Assembly (NCBI RefSeq): GCF_024713945.1
Contig: NC_134683.1
Span: forward strand, 3,473,501-3,537,500
Direction: 5' to 3'
Length of the DNA stretch: 64,000 bases
Origin: Dermatophagoides farinae
Lineage: Eukaryota; Arthropoda; Arachnida; Sarcoptiformes; Pyroglyphidae
The position numbers were made by a program, and so were the translations under genes. How positions within the stretch are numbered: the stretch's first letter is position 1; every line of letters starts with the position of its first letter. This document shows, piece after piece, positions 38,486-50,693 of the stretch. The notes below the pieces were generated by a model. That model saw nothing but the letters and a program-made list of their open reading frames with translations. It had not been told where the DNA came from and did not search any database.

Positions 38486-40240
38486 ACACCATAATATAGA
38501 TGATGATGATGATGATCTGATGTTATGATGTTGATTGTTCTTATGAGAAATTCAGAAAAAAAATGATGAAATTATCAAATCATTGAAATAATGAGTAATG
38601 TTTACCATTACTTACCATTATTATGTTTTGATGATCAAATGTGCGTGTGTTTTTCTCCAAAAAAATAAAATAAAAACAAACTATATATTTTGAAATAATA
38701 AAAATTATTATAACATGATGATGATGATGATGATGGATTGAATGATTGTATTGTAATATGACAAATTTTTTTTCTCTCTCTTTCTCTCTCTTTAATATTG
38801 ATGAATTGATTGATCGACAAAATTCATTTTTTTTTCTTGATCGTTTTGATTGATTGCTATGCAATGATGAATAGGAAATACGGAACGGAAACGGAACATT
38901 GATTGATTGATCAAATGATAATCATGATTTTTGATTTGAACACCAAACACAATTATGATTATTATTCAAACACACAAGTTCAGGATTCAATGTTTTTTTT
39001 TCTGTTTGATGACCATTGTATGACGATCAATTACACCACATTCATTTAGCCGGCATTTCATTTTACATTTATTGTTATTTTTGTTGCTGTTAATTTGATG
39101 ATGATGAACTGATGTTTGATATAAACATTTTTTTCATTCATTCATTCAACACATTACACGCATGTATAAACGATGGTTTAATATCGTTGTCGTTGTTGAA
39201 AAAAAACGAGTTGTCCAGTTGTTTTTTACATACGAATGATGATGATGATGATGATGATGATGGGGTTAATAAAAGCAACAAGTAATAATAAAACAAAAAA
39301 AAACCGAAACATTCAATCAGCTGGTCATCAACATTTTTATTGCATTGATCATCAAGTTAAGAATTTTCAAGCACAATGATGACATTGTTGTTCTTGTTTA
39401 ATGATGCTGTAAGCATGTTTGTATTTGAATGTATAAAAATAAAAAAAAAATGTCGGCTGTTGATGTCCCTTAATGATGAAGTCCAGTATAATCCAGATTT
39501 TTCTTCTAAATAAAAATAAAAAGAAAAAAAATTTAAGAATCTAGTACACCATCAAAACACAAACCACATAAAACAACAACAACAACACCTGAACAACAAC
39601 AACAACAAAATTCGAACTGGTCGTTATCATTTTTTTTTTTTTTTTTGATGGCTTGTCCTCATTAATATTAAAAATATGAATAAAAAATGATTTTTTTTCT
39701 TATCATAAGATGTTGACAGACAGACAAAGTCAGCCATCCATCCATCCAATCATATACCGTAGCCGACATGTTCTCGGTCGTTTGTTGATTTTTTTTCTTT
39801 TTCCAATGCATTCATTGATTTGAAGGTCATTTTCATTCATTCATTCATTCATTCATATGATGAAAATTCCATGATTTTTTTTTTCTTGGCCAAACCAAAT
39901 TATTATTCAACAACGATGAATGGTTGCATCCATTTTTTTTTGTTTTCATTCACATTGAATTCATTGAAAGCTAGCGGCAAACGGTAGCAATGTCTTTTTT
40001 TTTCGTGGTTGGTTAGTTGGTTGGTTGGTTGGTTGGTTGGTTGGTTGATGCACTTGACCAATAATTGCGAATAAATGACGTCAACAAGGATTAATAATAT
40101 GAATGATGATGATTGCAATCTTTTTCTTCTTCTTCTTTTTTCACACACAATTTGTGGAATAGAAAGTTTTTTTTTTAATTGCCATCATTGTACGTGAATT
40201 TTTTTTAACTCTTTTACCATTAGAGAATGATGATGACATT
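38486..40240. other. Intergenic region upstream of spz
   Basis: No gene is visible in 1.75 kb. It contains (ATG)n near 38713 and 39238, (CAA)n near 39577-39608, a T-run at 39631-39646, CATT repeats near 39835 and a (TTGG)n block at 40009-40047. Confidence 0.5.
40009..40047 (+). repeat. (TTGG)n tetranucleotide repeat
   Basis: About nine TTGG units with one interruption (TTAG). Its antisense reading produces a spurious Asn-Gln-Pro-Thr repeat. Confidence 0.85.
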
Positions 40241-40952
40241 TTAAACGCCTGCAATGCCTGTTGTACGTCTTTGGCTAGCTGTTACTGCTGCTGCTGCTGC
40301 TGTTGTTGTTATTGAATGAGAAACATTGACATTATTATTCAATAATATTGGCAATCGTAATCGTAAATGATCATCATTATTATGATGATGATGATGATTT
40401 GAAGAATCAATTCTTGATTGTCGTATTGAAGAATTTCGACGATTATGAAATATAGATGACACTATCATTGGTGATTGTCGTTGAATGATTGATGGTGATG
40501 ATAAAAACGATGATGATTCAAAATACAAAGATGTTGTTTTCGTTATATTCGTTGTTGTTTTTGTCGAACTATTATCAATACCATTAAGGATTAAGCTTGC
40601 TAATATGGATTAGAATAAATGAAAATCATTTGAAATTCAAAATTCAATTTTCGATTTGATTGTCGATCTACCTTTACGTCTAAATTCAGGTCTAATATAA
40701 TCGGGATTTTCATTCAATAAAACATAACCAGTTGGACATCTAGATGTTTGTTTCGATATGCATAACGGTGGCAATGTTATCTGTTGTTGTTTACCATTGA
40801 TTATTCCAATTTCTCGTCTTTGTGTTTCATTGTTTATAAATGATATCCGTTCAATACGTTTTGTGTTGTTTTTTATTGATAATTTTGGCAATGTTTTTTC
40901 ACGATTGTTGCTGCTATTATTATTCGATGAAAGGTCAACAGTTTGTGATGGT

Positions 40953-40984
<32 letters not shown>

Positions 40985-41487
40985 TGATGGTAGTGGTGAT
41001 TTTTCATATGTTCGACCTTGACGATTTAAATTGGCATCACTGAAATCATCAATTAATTATAAATAATAAAATTAATCATCATTCGAATATTGAAAAAACT
41101 ATACACGGTTCATACTGTTTTGTACGAAATTTCCATTGCCAAGTTTGTATTTCAGGTAATATTGTTTCTGGTATATCGATTAAATCTGGATATTCTTCCT
41201 TGATCAAATACAATCATATCAATTGCATCTAATAATTTTCGTAGATATTTTTCATTCTGTTTATCTTCATCATTCTATTTTATTTTGAATAATAAATTGA
41301 ATTAATAATTTCATCTAAACAACAACAAAAAACTTACCTCTTCATCATCATCATCATCATCATCGTCGTCGTCATCTTCATTAGAAAGATCATATGAATG
41401 ATTGGAACCAACTTCAACAACATCAACATCATCCAATGTACAGACACTAGAATTCATTGAATTTCTTGTAAGAATAATTCGGGCCAT
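40241..41487 (-). CDS. Uncharacterised protein, low-complexity rich (one-base frameshift in exon 2)
   Basis: I do not recognise this gene. Four exons are supported by splice sites and frame: 41487-41338, 41274-41116, 41039-40672 and 40599-40241. The product would be about 344 residues. It opens MARIILTRNSMNSSV and runs into an Asp/Glu run. It then has a more ordinary block (EKYLRKLLDAIDMIVFD, then EEYPDLIDIPETILPEIQTW), a Gln run, and a block with LPPLCISKQTSRCPTGYVLL and ENPDYIRPEFRRKG. The tail is Ser/Asn/His/Ala-rich. Exon 2 is 159 bases where 158 is needed. The frame changes around CC at 41198-41199: removing one base restores continuity from VFDQ to EEYPDL. This could be a sequencing error or real decay. 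Codon use and introns otherwise look like a functioning gene. No domain or membrane segment is visible. Confidence 0.55.
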
Positions 41488-42235
41488 CACACATTCGATT
41501 TATGAATCAAAATTAAAATCACCGGTTTTCGTTATTAACATTGAAATATACTTTTTCGATTATTATAATTTATGATGATAATAAATCAACCATTGACAAT
41601 TACAAAGAAACAAAATTCAATCATAACAAACAAATAAAAATCATCATTGATGGTCATCATCACTATGGTGATTTCTGTTTTTTGTTTTGAAAATAAAGAA
41701 CAAAAATTCAAATGACAATGTCGAACAATAGATGGCAGCCAATATGTGAAAAATAATCCACTTCCTACATTTGTTTTGCTGCTGCTGCTGTTTCATCCAT
41801 ATCGTTCTCCATTAGAGTCAAATTGTCAAATCAAATGGGAAAAAAAATCCAACTTGGCTACAATCATCATCATCATCATCACAATCATTGGATCCAATGA
41901 TGATGGTCTTGAAATTGAAAAAAAAGATGTGTAATAGTGGTACAAATGATACACCACCACCACCTACACATTCGAACCAAACAATAGATTGTCCAAAAAC
42001 CCAATTGTAAACAATATTGCATAGAGTGTGATAATTTTGCAATTAAAAAGTTTTTATTATTTTAAATTCAACTTTATTCATTTATTTATTTACGAAAGTA
42101 AAAAGAAAAAAAAACACCACACCACTTGACACACACATGTTAGCAAAAATTTGAAACGAATCAATTTCTTAAATGAATGACCACAGTTAGAATCATTTGA
42201 TCACAATCAAGTTATTACTTGTCCAATTGGTAGTA
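41488..42235. other. Intergenic region between orphan gene and RNF8-type gene
   Basis: It contains direct-repeat copy 1 (41665-41940), then the RNF8-type 3' UTR with TTTATT elements near 42055-42090 that read as AATAAA on the minus strand. I see no gene. Confidence 0.45.
41665..41940 (+). repeat. Direct repeat copy 1 flanking the RNF8-type gene
   Basis: About 276 bases running from TGGTGATTTCTGTTTTTTG to GATGTGTAATAGTGG. It matches 44541-44830 in the same orientation with scattered substitutions and small length differences, mainly in the GCT and CAT triplet tracts. Confidence 0.88.
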
Positions 42236-44307
42236 TCAAGCCAAAGGTTCATTGGATTGACCATTGCGACTTGGATACGGAGAATTCCGTATTCGATGTA
42301 ATCTTTGTTGAACCAAAGACTGACGATTATTGTTACGCATTGGTCGTACATTCCAACGATTTGAAACATTGTGGCCAATGCCGACAGGACGACGATTACG
42401 ATTCAAATTACGAACACCGTTTCCAGCAGCACGTCGTCGACTGCTACCTCCATTCGCAATACGAACTTGGCTCGAACCTTGATCAGCAGCAGCATCCACA
42501 TCATTGTCATCGTCGTGGTCGTCATCAACATCATCGAGGAAAATTACAGATTGATCAGTATTCACTTCCATTACATCGTCTTCATCTTCTTCGGCATGAA
42601 TGTCGGAAATTCCAGCTGCATCTGCATCATCATCACCATTATGAGGATCGTTGCTATCATCATCATCATTACTATCATTGTCAGTGGTGGTGGTGGTGCT
42701 GTTGAACATATTATTTGAAAGTGATCCAAAATTTTCATGAAAATCGATGAGCATCGATTCATTGGCTCTGCTGATCAAATTGGAGAATCGTCGAAGACGC
42801 AATTGATCGGGAAAGTTTGACGATATCGACACCGGTGAAGAGGATGATGTCGGTGCATGTACAGAATTTGATGATGGTGACATACTCTCTACTAGATCCA
42901 ATGATACATCGTTTTCATCATCATTCTCTCCATCGTTTCCATTCACTTCATCTTCATCAGCGATAACTTGTACTGCATCGCGGAACTGTACATAACTGTC
43001 AACATTATATTCTCGATGAAAGTTTAAAAAATTCAACAGAGTGGAAAATGCATCACGAAACGATGAATCTGATCCGGAAAGAATTTCATCCAAGTTTCCT
43101 TGTGAACTCGATTCATCATTGCTATGTTCATTGGTGAACGCTGGATCGGTGAGCCGAGATTCGATCGATTCTTTTCGCTCTTTCTTTTCATCTTCACTGA
43201 GATAATGATCGAGAATCAGATTGATCAATGAATGGAATCGAATCGATTTGGTCATCCGTGAAAATTTCTTGCGACAAACTGGACAATGTTGTTTACCGCG
43301 ACGACTCCAGGCATTGATGCATGTGAAGCAGAATGTGTGTTCACAATTGAGAACGGTTGGTTCGTGCATTATATCACAGCAAACGGAGCAGGATATTTCG
43401 TTCAACAGAACATTTTTCAAAGCATCCTGACCTTTCATCTTTTCCGCTATTCGTATCAATTCCTTTTGGGCCATTTCTGCTTTGGCATGAATTGAATCCA
43501 ACTCTTGTTTTTGGTTTTCGACATCTTTTTTCAATTTCGAAAAATTCGATTCAATTTTCATCAAATTGATTGTCATCGTTTGTTCGAAATGTTTACGATC
43601 AAAGTCACGTCTTAAAACATCTTCACCAGGTTTTGTAGACAGATGGGTAATGTCACCACCAGTAGCTGTAACAGCACCAGCACCGGCACCAGAACTAGTA
43701 CCACCAAGCACAAATGAGCGCTGAATTGTTTTGCTCAATGTCACATTTCTTTGTATATTCATAGAAACTTTATAATTTTCAACGAAAACATAACGAAAAC
43801 TGGAACTTTTTAACGGGCCAAATGTCACAAAACAATTGTCGGACAAACGAACTCGCCAAGCTACTTTTTGACCATCTACATATACACCATTTGTGCTCTG
43901 TGTACAAAAAAAAAAAGATGAAAACATTGTTGATAAATCATCATCATCATTGCAATTACTTACGCTTAAATTTTCTAGATACCAAGATGAACCTAGATTG
44001 AAGATTCGTGCATGAACTCGAGAAATTTCAATAGATGTGATGTGAAAATCCGATTCAGGATTACGACCAATTGTCATTGGCTATTGAATTGGGAAAAAAT
44101 TGTTCAGGAAACACATTAGAATCGAGGAAACATGAATGTTAGAGAATTGGATTCAATATTTACGCTTTTGGTCAAAATCATTTCGTTGAAGCAGTTATGA
44201 TCAGGTTTCGTTATGATACGAATCAAACTAGCAACTGGCACATTTTTCTTTTTAAATGATGCAATGTTGTCATTGTTGAGATCACTTTTTACATTATTGT
44301 CAGACAT
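42236..44307 (-). CDS. RNF8: FHA-RING E3 ubiquitin ligase, RNF8-like
   Basis: Likely ubiquitin ligase that recognises phospho-threonine through its FHA domain and ubiquitinates via its RING. RNF8 acts at DNA double-strand breaks. Exons 44307-44164, 44080-43964 and 43897-42236 join to 640 residues. The FHA domain (about 20-125) shows TIGRNPESDF, SRVHARI and STNGVYVDG, the expected phosphate-binding loops. A coiled coil (about 190-245) precedes a C3HC4 RING (CSVCCDIMHEPTVLNCEHTF to HCPVCRKKF). The C-terminal half is acidic and Ser/Asn-rich with Arg-rich blocks near the end. FHA-coiled coil-RING order and spacing favour RNF8 over CHFR, which has a Cys-rich region. The second intron (43898-43963) is 66 bases and contains no in-frame stop. 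The gene is flanked by direct repeats at 41665-41940 and 44541-44830. Confidence 0.85.
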
Positions 44308-45820
44308 TATGGAATATTATTATCATAAATTATAAATTTTTTTTTTTACGATGAGATTCAAAATTTAAGACATGTGCAACAAATGATGATTTTCCGGAAA
44401 ATTACTCACATTTACAACAATGCAATCACACAGAACACAGAACACAGAAAAAAAAGTAAAAAAAACGGTTGGGTTACGCACCTCGAAAATGAGAAGTCAA
44501 GAAAAAGCATTGAATTTGTATGGTAACGCTGTTTATTGACTGGTGATTTCTGTTTTTTGTTTTGAAAATAAAGAACAAAAATTCAAATGACAATGTCGAA
44601 CAATAGATGGCAGCCAACATGTGAAAATAATCCACTTCCTACATTTGTTTTTTTGCTGCTGCTGCTGCTGCTGCTGCTACTGCTGTTTCATCCATATCGT
44701 CTTCATTAGAGTCAAATTGTCGAATCAAATGGGAAAAAAAATCCAACTTGGCGACAATCATCATCATCATCACAATCATTGGATCCAATGATGATGGTCT
44801 TGAAACTGAAAAAAAGATGTGTAATAGTGGTCGTTTTTTTTTTGTACTGTACCGGGAAGACCTCGAAGAATTATTATCTATTCTATATGATGGCCATGGA
44901 TCACTAAAGCGCCTGTCGTAACTATATATCTATGTGTGTGTGTGTGTCGAAATAGAATCGAATGTTGAGGACAAATTCTTGGATCGTTTTGTTTCCTTTC
45001 TAGTAGATATGTTATGATATGAACGATACATTCTATATCGTTGATTCTGTGTTGAACTTGAATTTTTTTTTTTTTTTTTTTGTTATTCTCAACTTAATTC
45101 TATCGTACCCTTCATATTTCCGTAATATGAATATAATTTCATCCATTCATCAATTTATCATGCTCAAATTTATATATACGGGTATTTTTTTTCCTATATA
45201 ATGCCAAAATTAAACATGAATACAGAGAATGAAGAAAGAAAATAAAGATGAAGAACAAAATAATAATAAGAATAAAAAAGAAAAAACGGATTCGGACATA
45301 TACAAACACGGCTTTCAGCTGGATGGCTTGTTGGCTTATTTGTTCGTTTATTCGTTTATTCGTTGTTATATCCACCACCACCACCACCACCATCAATCGT
45401 CATCAACAATATATTATCGCCGATCATTATATTTTATATAATGATCGATTGCACTCAATTCTGAATTGAATTCAGTGTATACATCATCATCACCATCATC
45501 ATCATCAATTCGAGCACAATCTAGAAATGTACAATAATAACGACAAATCGAATCTTTAGAAAAGTATTCAAGCATTATGAATAATAAAAAACAAATCGAT
45601 TTGATTTATATTATATATGATATATGTTGATGATGATGATTATGATTCTAATTGAAATTTCAAAAGGTATGCGTTATTTGAATTTGAATGATTGATTATA
45701 ATCAAATTTTTATTGATGGATATAATATATGTAGGGTGTATGTGATGATTTTCTGGTACTAAATGAAGACAACTATTGATTTAATATTTCAACATCTTAA
45801 AAATCATTTCCGACAACGAT
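44308..45820. other. Intergenic region between RNF8-type gene and FAM13
   Basis: A divergent upstream region holding direct-repeat copy 2, a T-run near 45064-45080, a (CCA)n block near 45373 and a CAT tract near 45485. An ATG at 45763 opens a 39-codon frame that stops. The ATG at 45821 is the better FAM13 start. I see no other gene. Confidence 0.45.
44541..44830 (+). repeat. Direct repeat copy 2 flanking the RNF8-type gene
   Basis: About 290 bases matching 41665-41940. The central GCT tract is expanded here (about eight units against four), and one CAT tract is shorter. Confidence 0.88.
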
Positions 45821-48800
45821 ATGAAGGCCAGGATAAGACGAATATCGGCATCAGTGGATACGGCATTAAGTCCAACATCTGATACATTGAACATTAATAC
45901 AACAACAGCCATTGGCACCCACACTGATTCGAATTTAACACCGGATATATCCTCCAATACATCTTCGTATGGATATAATAATAATAATCCTACTTCAAAG
46001 GTTTGTGAAATGAAATGAAAAATTTTCAAGTATTTCAAATTTCGATACCGATGGAATTTTTATGGTTTCATCCATCCATTTGTTATAGAGCCTTGACATA
46101 TGCGTACCGGAAAGTCGTATTGAACGGATGCGAAAATTATTAAGCTCACCATTGTTGAAGCGTAAAACTGCTTCATCATCACAACATCACCACCATCATC
46201 ATCATCATCATCATGTTTGTTCGAGTCATCAGCATACACCCACCACCAATACAACATCTACCACTTCAAACAATCGACAACAACTGCCACAACCATCATC
46301 ATCTGCATCATCGTCACCATCATCATCACCGGCATTAGGACAGAATGTATCGATGAAAACATTTGGAGTATCACTAGAATCTTTATCCCATCATCAACAT
46401 CCACATCATCAGCAACAACAAAATCCACAACAACAACATTCAAATCATCATTGTATGGAAGAATATTATGTACGAGATCCGGAACAAATTATTGTACCAC
46501 ATCAAAAAGCGGCACATATTTTAGGGCAAGCTTGCCCCGGTTGTTTGACAAGTGCTCCAAGTAATAGTAGTAGTACCGGTAGTATTAATGATACAAGTAG
46601 TGGCCATTTTTCACCACACGGTAATCCTGATGATCTTCATTCATCATTATCATCAATAGCAGCTGCATCACCATCATCGGGCAATTCATCATCATCGACA
46701 ACATCATCTACAGCATCATCCACTGGTGGTGTTGGTGGTGGTGGCATCGGAAATATACCCTGTCTTATACCGTTCATCGTAACAAGACTTTGTACGTATA
46801 TTGAAAATTCTGGCGGTTTGTTACAGGAAGGCCTATTCCGTATTAGCGGTAATGCTAAAATTGTGGATAAATTAAAACAATCATTCGATAATAATGGTGA
46901 TGCACCATTAGAAACGGATGGTGATCTAGCCGCTGCTGCTGCCCTTCTTAAACAATTCCTAAGGGAATTGCCACAACCATTAATACCAAATGGATCACAA
47001 TTTTTGGACGTTATACGTTGTATGTATTTTAAGTCATTATAGTTTTTTTTATTGTTAATTAATCAATTTTTTAAACAAAAATAGCATTGAAAAATGATCA
47101 CGAAACATGTGTACTAAGTCTTAAGGCACTTGTTTCCCAATTACCTGATGAAAATTATTATACTTTAAGATATTTGATACGATTCTTACATCGTATTGCT
47201 CAACGTAATGAAGAGAATCGAATGACGTCAACAAATCTAGGTAAGCATTAGTTGTTTTGGTATTTTTGTGTACAATTAAAATGTAAACAACAATTTAAAT
47301 CTGAATAGGAATTGTATTCGCTCCGAACATATTTCGCGTCTGTGTAGACACATATCAAGGTCTCAAGGATCAATCATCAGCCAATGAAGTAGTTAATCTG
47401 TTAATCAGTGATTATTCTGAAATATTCAATGAATCAAGTGATGTTGGTTGTCATAGTGTTGAAGGTGCCGGTAGTTCCGGTGACCTATCATATGGATCGG
47501 AATCACAATGTCCATGTACACAATGTCCCGATAGTACTGATCAACAACAAAAAGAAGATTATGAAGAAGAACAGCAACAACAACTCGAAATAACATCACA
47601 ATCATCGATCAATTTAGATGTCCCATATGGAGATCCGAATATTCAGGAAATACGTTCACAATTGGATAAGAAACGAAAATCGTATCAAAGTCAAAGTCAT
47701 CATCATACAATTGATGATCGCTTTCATGATGATCGTTCATCTCAATCATTTGATTATGAAAACAATCATGATAATAATAACAATAATCAATCGATTAACT
47801 CTGGTGATTATTATCTTCATCGTCATCCACCACAACGTTGTAATAGCGAAGAAATGTATGGAAAAAATGTTGATCAGTCCATTGTCAATCGATTGGGATT
47901 GAAAATAGATGATTCATATCGGAAAAGTTCTCATTCACATGATATAATTATAACGAATAGTAGTGATAGTGTATCCACCGATGATAATACAACAACAGCT
48001 ACAAGTACCGGGCCAACAGTTCGTTCTGTTATAATCGGTGTTGGACAAGTGGATATTTGTAATCATTCCGGTGGTGATATGACAGATATATCGGAAGATA
48101 ATTTTGCTGGTGGTATTATCGCTGGACCAACAATACCTAATTATTCTAAATTATTGACCGTCGGTGACGCCGGTGATGGTGCTAAAGGTGCTCGTAGTAT
48201 TAGCTGTGGTAGTGATTGTACTGAAAATGTTAATATACCGACAAGTCTTAGCTTTGCATCAGATGATGATGAAGATTCATTATTGAAATCAATTGCAAGT
48301 GAATGTAGTGATGGTAATGATGATGAAGAAAATACTAGTTCATCTAGTTCCAATGACGATAATAATAATGACAATGCTGATGGTACCGATGAACCACAAC
48401 AATCTGATTCTAAGCAACCAGTTAGTGAGGAAACTGAACAAGAATTAAACGTTGAAGAACAAAAACCATTCGTTGAAGATCCGAAACCCGAGGATTTAAC
48501 AGAAATACAACCGGAAAATGAATCAAAATTATCGAAAGATGAACAAGAAAATCGCACAAGTAAATCACGACATAGGCGATTACAATCGATACGAAAAAAA
48601 TTGAAACAATTTGAAATTGATTTTGAACAAGAAAATGGATATCAGGCTACATTTGAAAATAAAATGAGTTCATCATTTGCACGACCATTGATGGTTGAAT
48701 TGAATACATTACTTCAAGCTGAAAACAGCCAAGACAATCCGAAACCTATAGAATCGATTGAAAAAAAGACAATCGATTCTGGAGATTCTCGTAATCCTGG

Positions 48801-49814
48801 TATTCAGCCGTCTGCATGGAAAAGTCCAACAGCAACATCATCTACTAGTAATTCATATGTGTTCACTACTGAAGATATATTCAATACAATATTCGGTAGC
48901 CGTAAAGAAAAAAGTTTAGCACGTATTAGTGAAATGATGACAGATATACAACGTACTTTGAATGAAAAACGTATAATTGCTCAAAGACCAGAATCATTGG
49001 ATTTAATGACTGGTGAACAAATTTTGGATGAAAAACTTGCCCTACAAAAAGCATTACTTCGTTTCGAAGCCCTATGTGGTCGACCAAGCTCAAAAGCTGA
49101 ACGAGATATTGTTCGACCCGTTTATGATAGGTATATTTTTATTCATTCATTCATTAATTAATATTTATCAATTGATTCTAATTCGTATTAATAATTCTTT
49201 GTATAGATATCGATTAGTAAAACGACATGCTAGTAAATTGAATCAAAAACAAACACCAAAATTGGATCCAAACACCGATTTACAACCAATTCTTGAACAT
49301 GTTCAAATGAATTTTACATCACCAACACATCAGAAAACTGTAGATGTAATAGCAACAGTCATTGAATCAATGAATAAAGAACATTCCACATTGGAATCGC
49401 AACCGATTAAAGTATCCGATTCGGATCAATCATCTGCTACAGCTACTACCTGTGATATGACAAATAATTCATCAACATCATCATCAAAGGAGAAAAACTA
49501 TCATATTATGTCACAATATGAGCTAATGGCACACCTCAATGAATATCGACAACAAAAACGTAATCTTCGATCTGTACTACGAACATTTGAAAATGATTTC
49601 TATAAAAAAACTGGTCGTCATGTGGAAAAAGAAGATCGATCAAATATGAGTTCAGTTTATGCATCATACAAGGTATTTTATATCATTTATAAATTCATTT
49701 TTAATTTGTCTTTATTTTTCTTACATTTCTTTTTAGACGATCAAAGGAAAAATCAAATTAATCGAAGCATTGATATCGAAAAAATGCCCAAACAGTGAGA
49801 AAAAACAACTTTGA
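45821..49814 (+). CDS. FAM13A: FAM13-type RhoGAP protein
   Basis: Predicted Rho-family GTPase-activating protein of the FAM13A/B family. Exons 45821-46000, 46089-47019, 47085-47240, 47309-49130, 49207-49672 and 49737-49814 join to 1,210 residues. After a His/Gln/Ser-rich N terminus, the RhoGAP domain runs from about residue 285 to 450. Its arginine-finger motif is intact (LLQEGLFRISGNA), followed by LKQFLRELPQPLI and FAPNIFRV. A long acidic Ser/Asn-rich middle follows. The C-terminal half carries FAM13-specific blocks: RRLQSIRKKLKQFEIDFE, LALQKALLRFEALCGRP with VYDRYRLVKRH, and AHLNEYRQQKRNLRSVLRTF. The short last exon encodes GKIKLIEALISKK. These C-terminal blocks separate FAM13 from other RhoGAPs. 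A vs B cannot be resolved. All introns are 65-88 bases. Confidence 0.9.
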
Positions 49815-50693
49815 ATTTCAAAAGATTATGTTACTCTCAAAATACAAGCACACCACAACATCATTTACATTGAATTCAAATTGATCCATTCCATTCTATT
49901 TTTTTCCCGATCTCTTGTTACATTACATTGACCAATATGTCCATTATCTTTTTTTTTCATTTGTCTTTTCATTTAAAAAATGAAACCCCATTTTAACACA
50001 AACATAAACACACAGATCAATCATCATCAATTGTTTAATTGATTAATCGATTCAAACAAAGCCAATAATATTTAGAAACTGTGACCTCTATCTCTTTCTC
50101 TCTGACTTTCTGTCTGTCTGTCTGTCTACACAATATTTATTTTTCTACAATAAACCAAACACATCGTCATCATCATCATCAACTATATAATCAATCGGCA
50201 AATTTTTCAACATAAACATGGTGTGAACAAACAAACAAACAAAAAATTTTATTCCCGTTATCTTATGCTATCATATGTTTGATTGATTGATTGATTTATT
50301 GTTGTTGTTGTTTTTTTTCTGTTGAATTTGATTTTGTTGAATAATAATATTCTTAAATATATTTATTTATTGAAATTCCAATGAATTTGAAACACACACA
50401 CACACACCACCTATCTACCAACATTACCATAATCTCAACCCATTTTGAAATTGCTTTGATCACCACACACACACACACACAAACTCTCTGTTTTCATTTT
50501 TTTTTCTTTCTTTTCAGGTAAGACATTATAAATATATTGAAAAAAAATATAAATAATTTTCAACACACACACACATAACAGAATATAATAAAAAAAATTC
50601 AAAATAATTGATTATAAAAAAAAGAATTAATTAATTAGCTACAATTCCTTTTTTTCGGAATTTTTTTTTCTGCAAACAATCAAACAATTTTGG
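49815..50693. other. Convergent 3' region, FAM13 to Rel gene
   Basis: Holds both 3' UTRs, (CA)n runs near 50393 and 50465, and GTCT repeats near 50110. A strong acceptor followed at once by a donor (TTTTCAG|GTAAG) lies at 50511-50522. I see no coding sequence. Confidence 0.45.

Noticed and set aside
40009-40148. Minus-strand frame with an Asn-Gln-Pro-Thr repeat
   Set aside because: It is produced by the TTGG tetranucleotide repeat and has no protein-like flanks.
42271-42718. Long plus-strand reading frames opposite the RNF8-type gene
   Set aside because: They mirror the Asp/Ser-rich coding strand and give His/Tyr/Cys-rich peptides with no family resemblance; the minus-strand FHA-RING protein explains the region.
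45763-45881. Upstream ATG as the FAM13 start
   Set aside because: Its frame stops after about 39 codons; the ATG at 45821 opens the frame that splices correctly into the RhoGAP exon.
48141-48557. 139-codon minus-strand frame opposite FAM13
   Set aside because: It is a Ser-rich shadow of the acidic low-complexity region of FAM13, without splice or start support.
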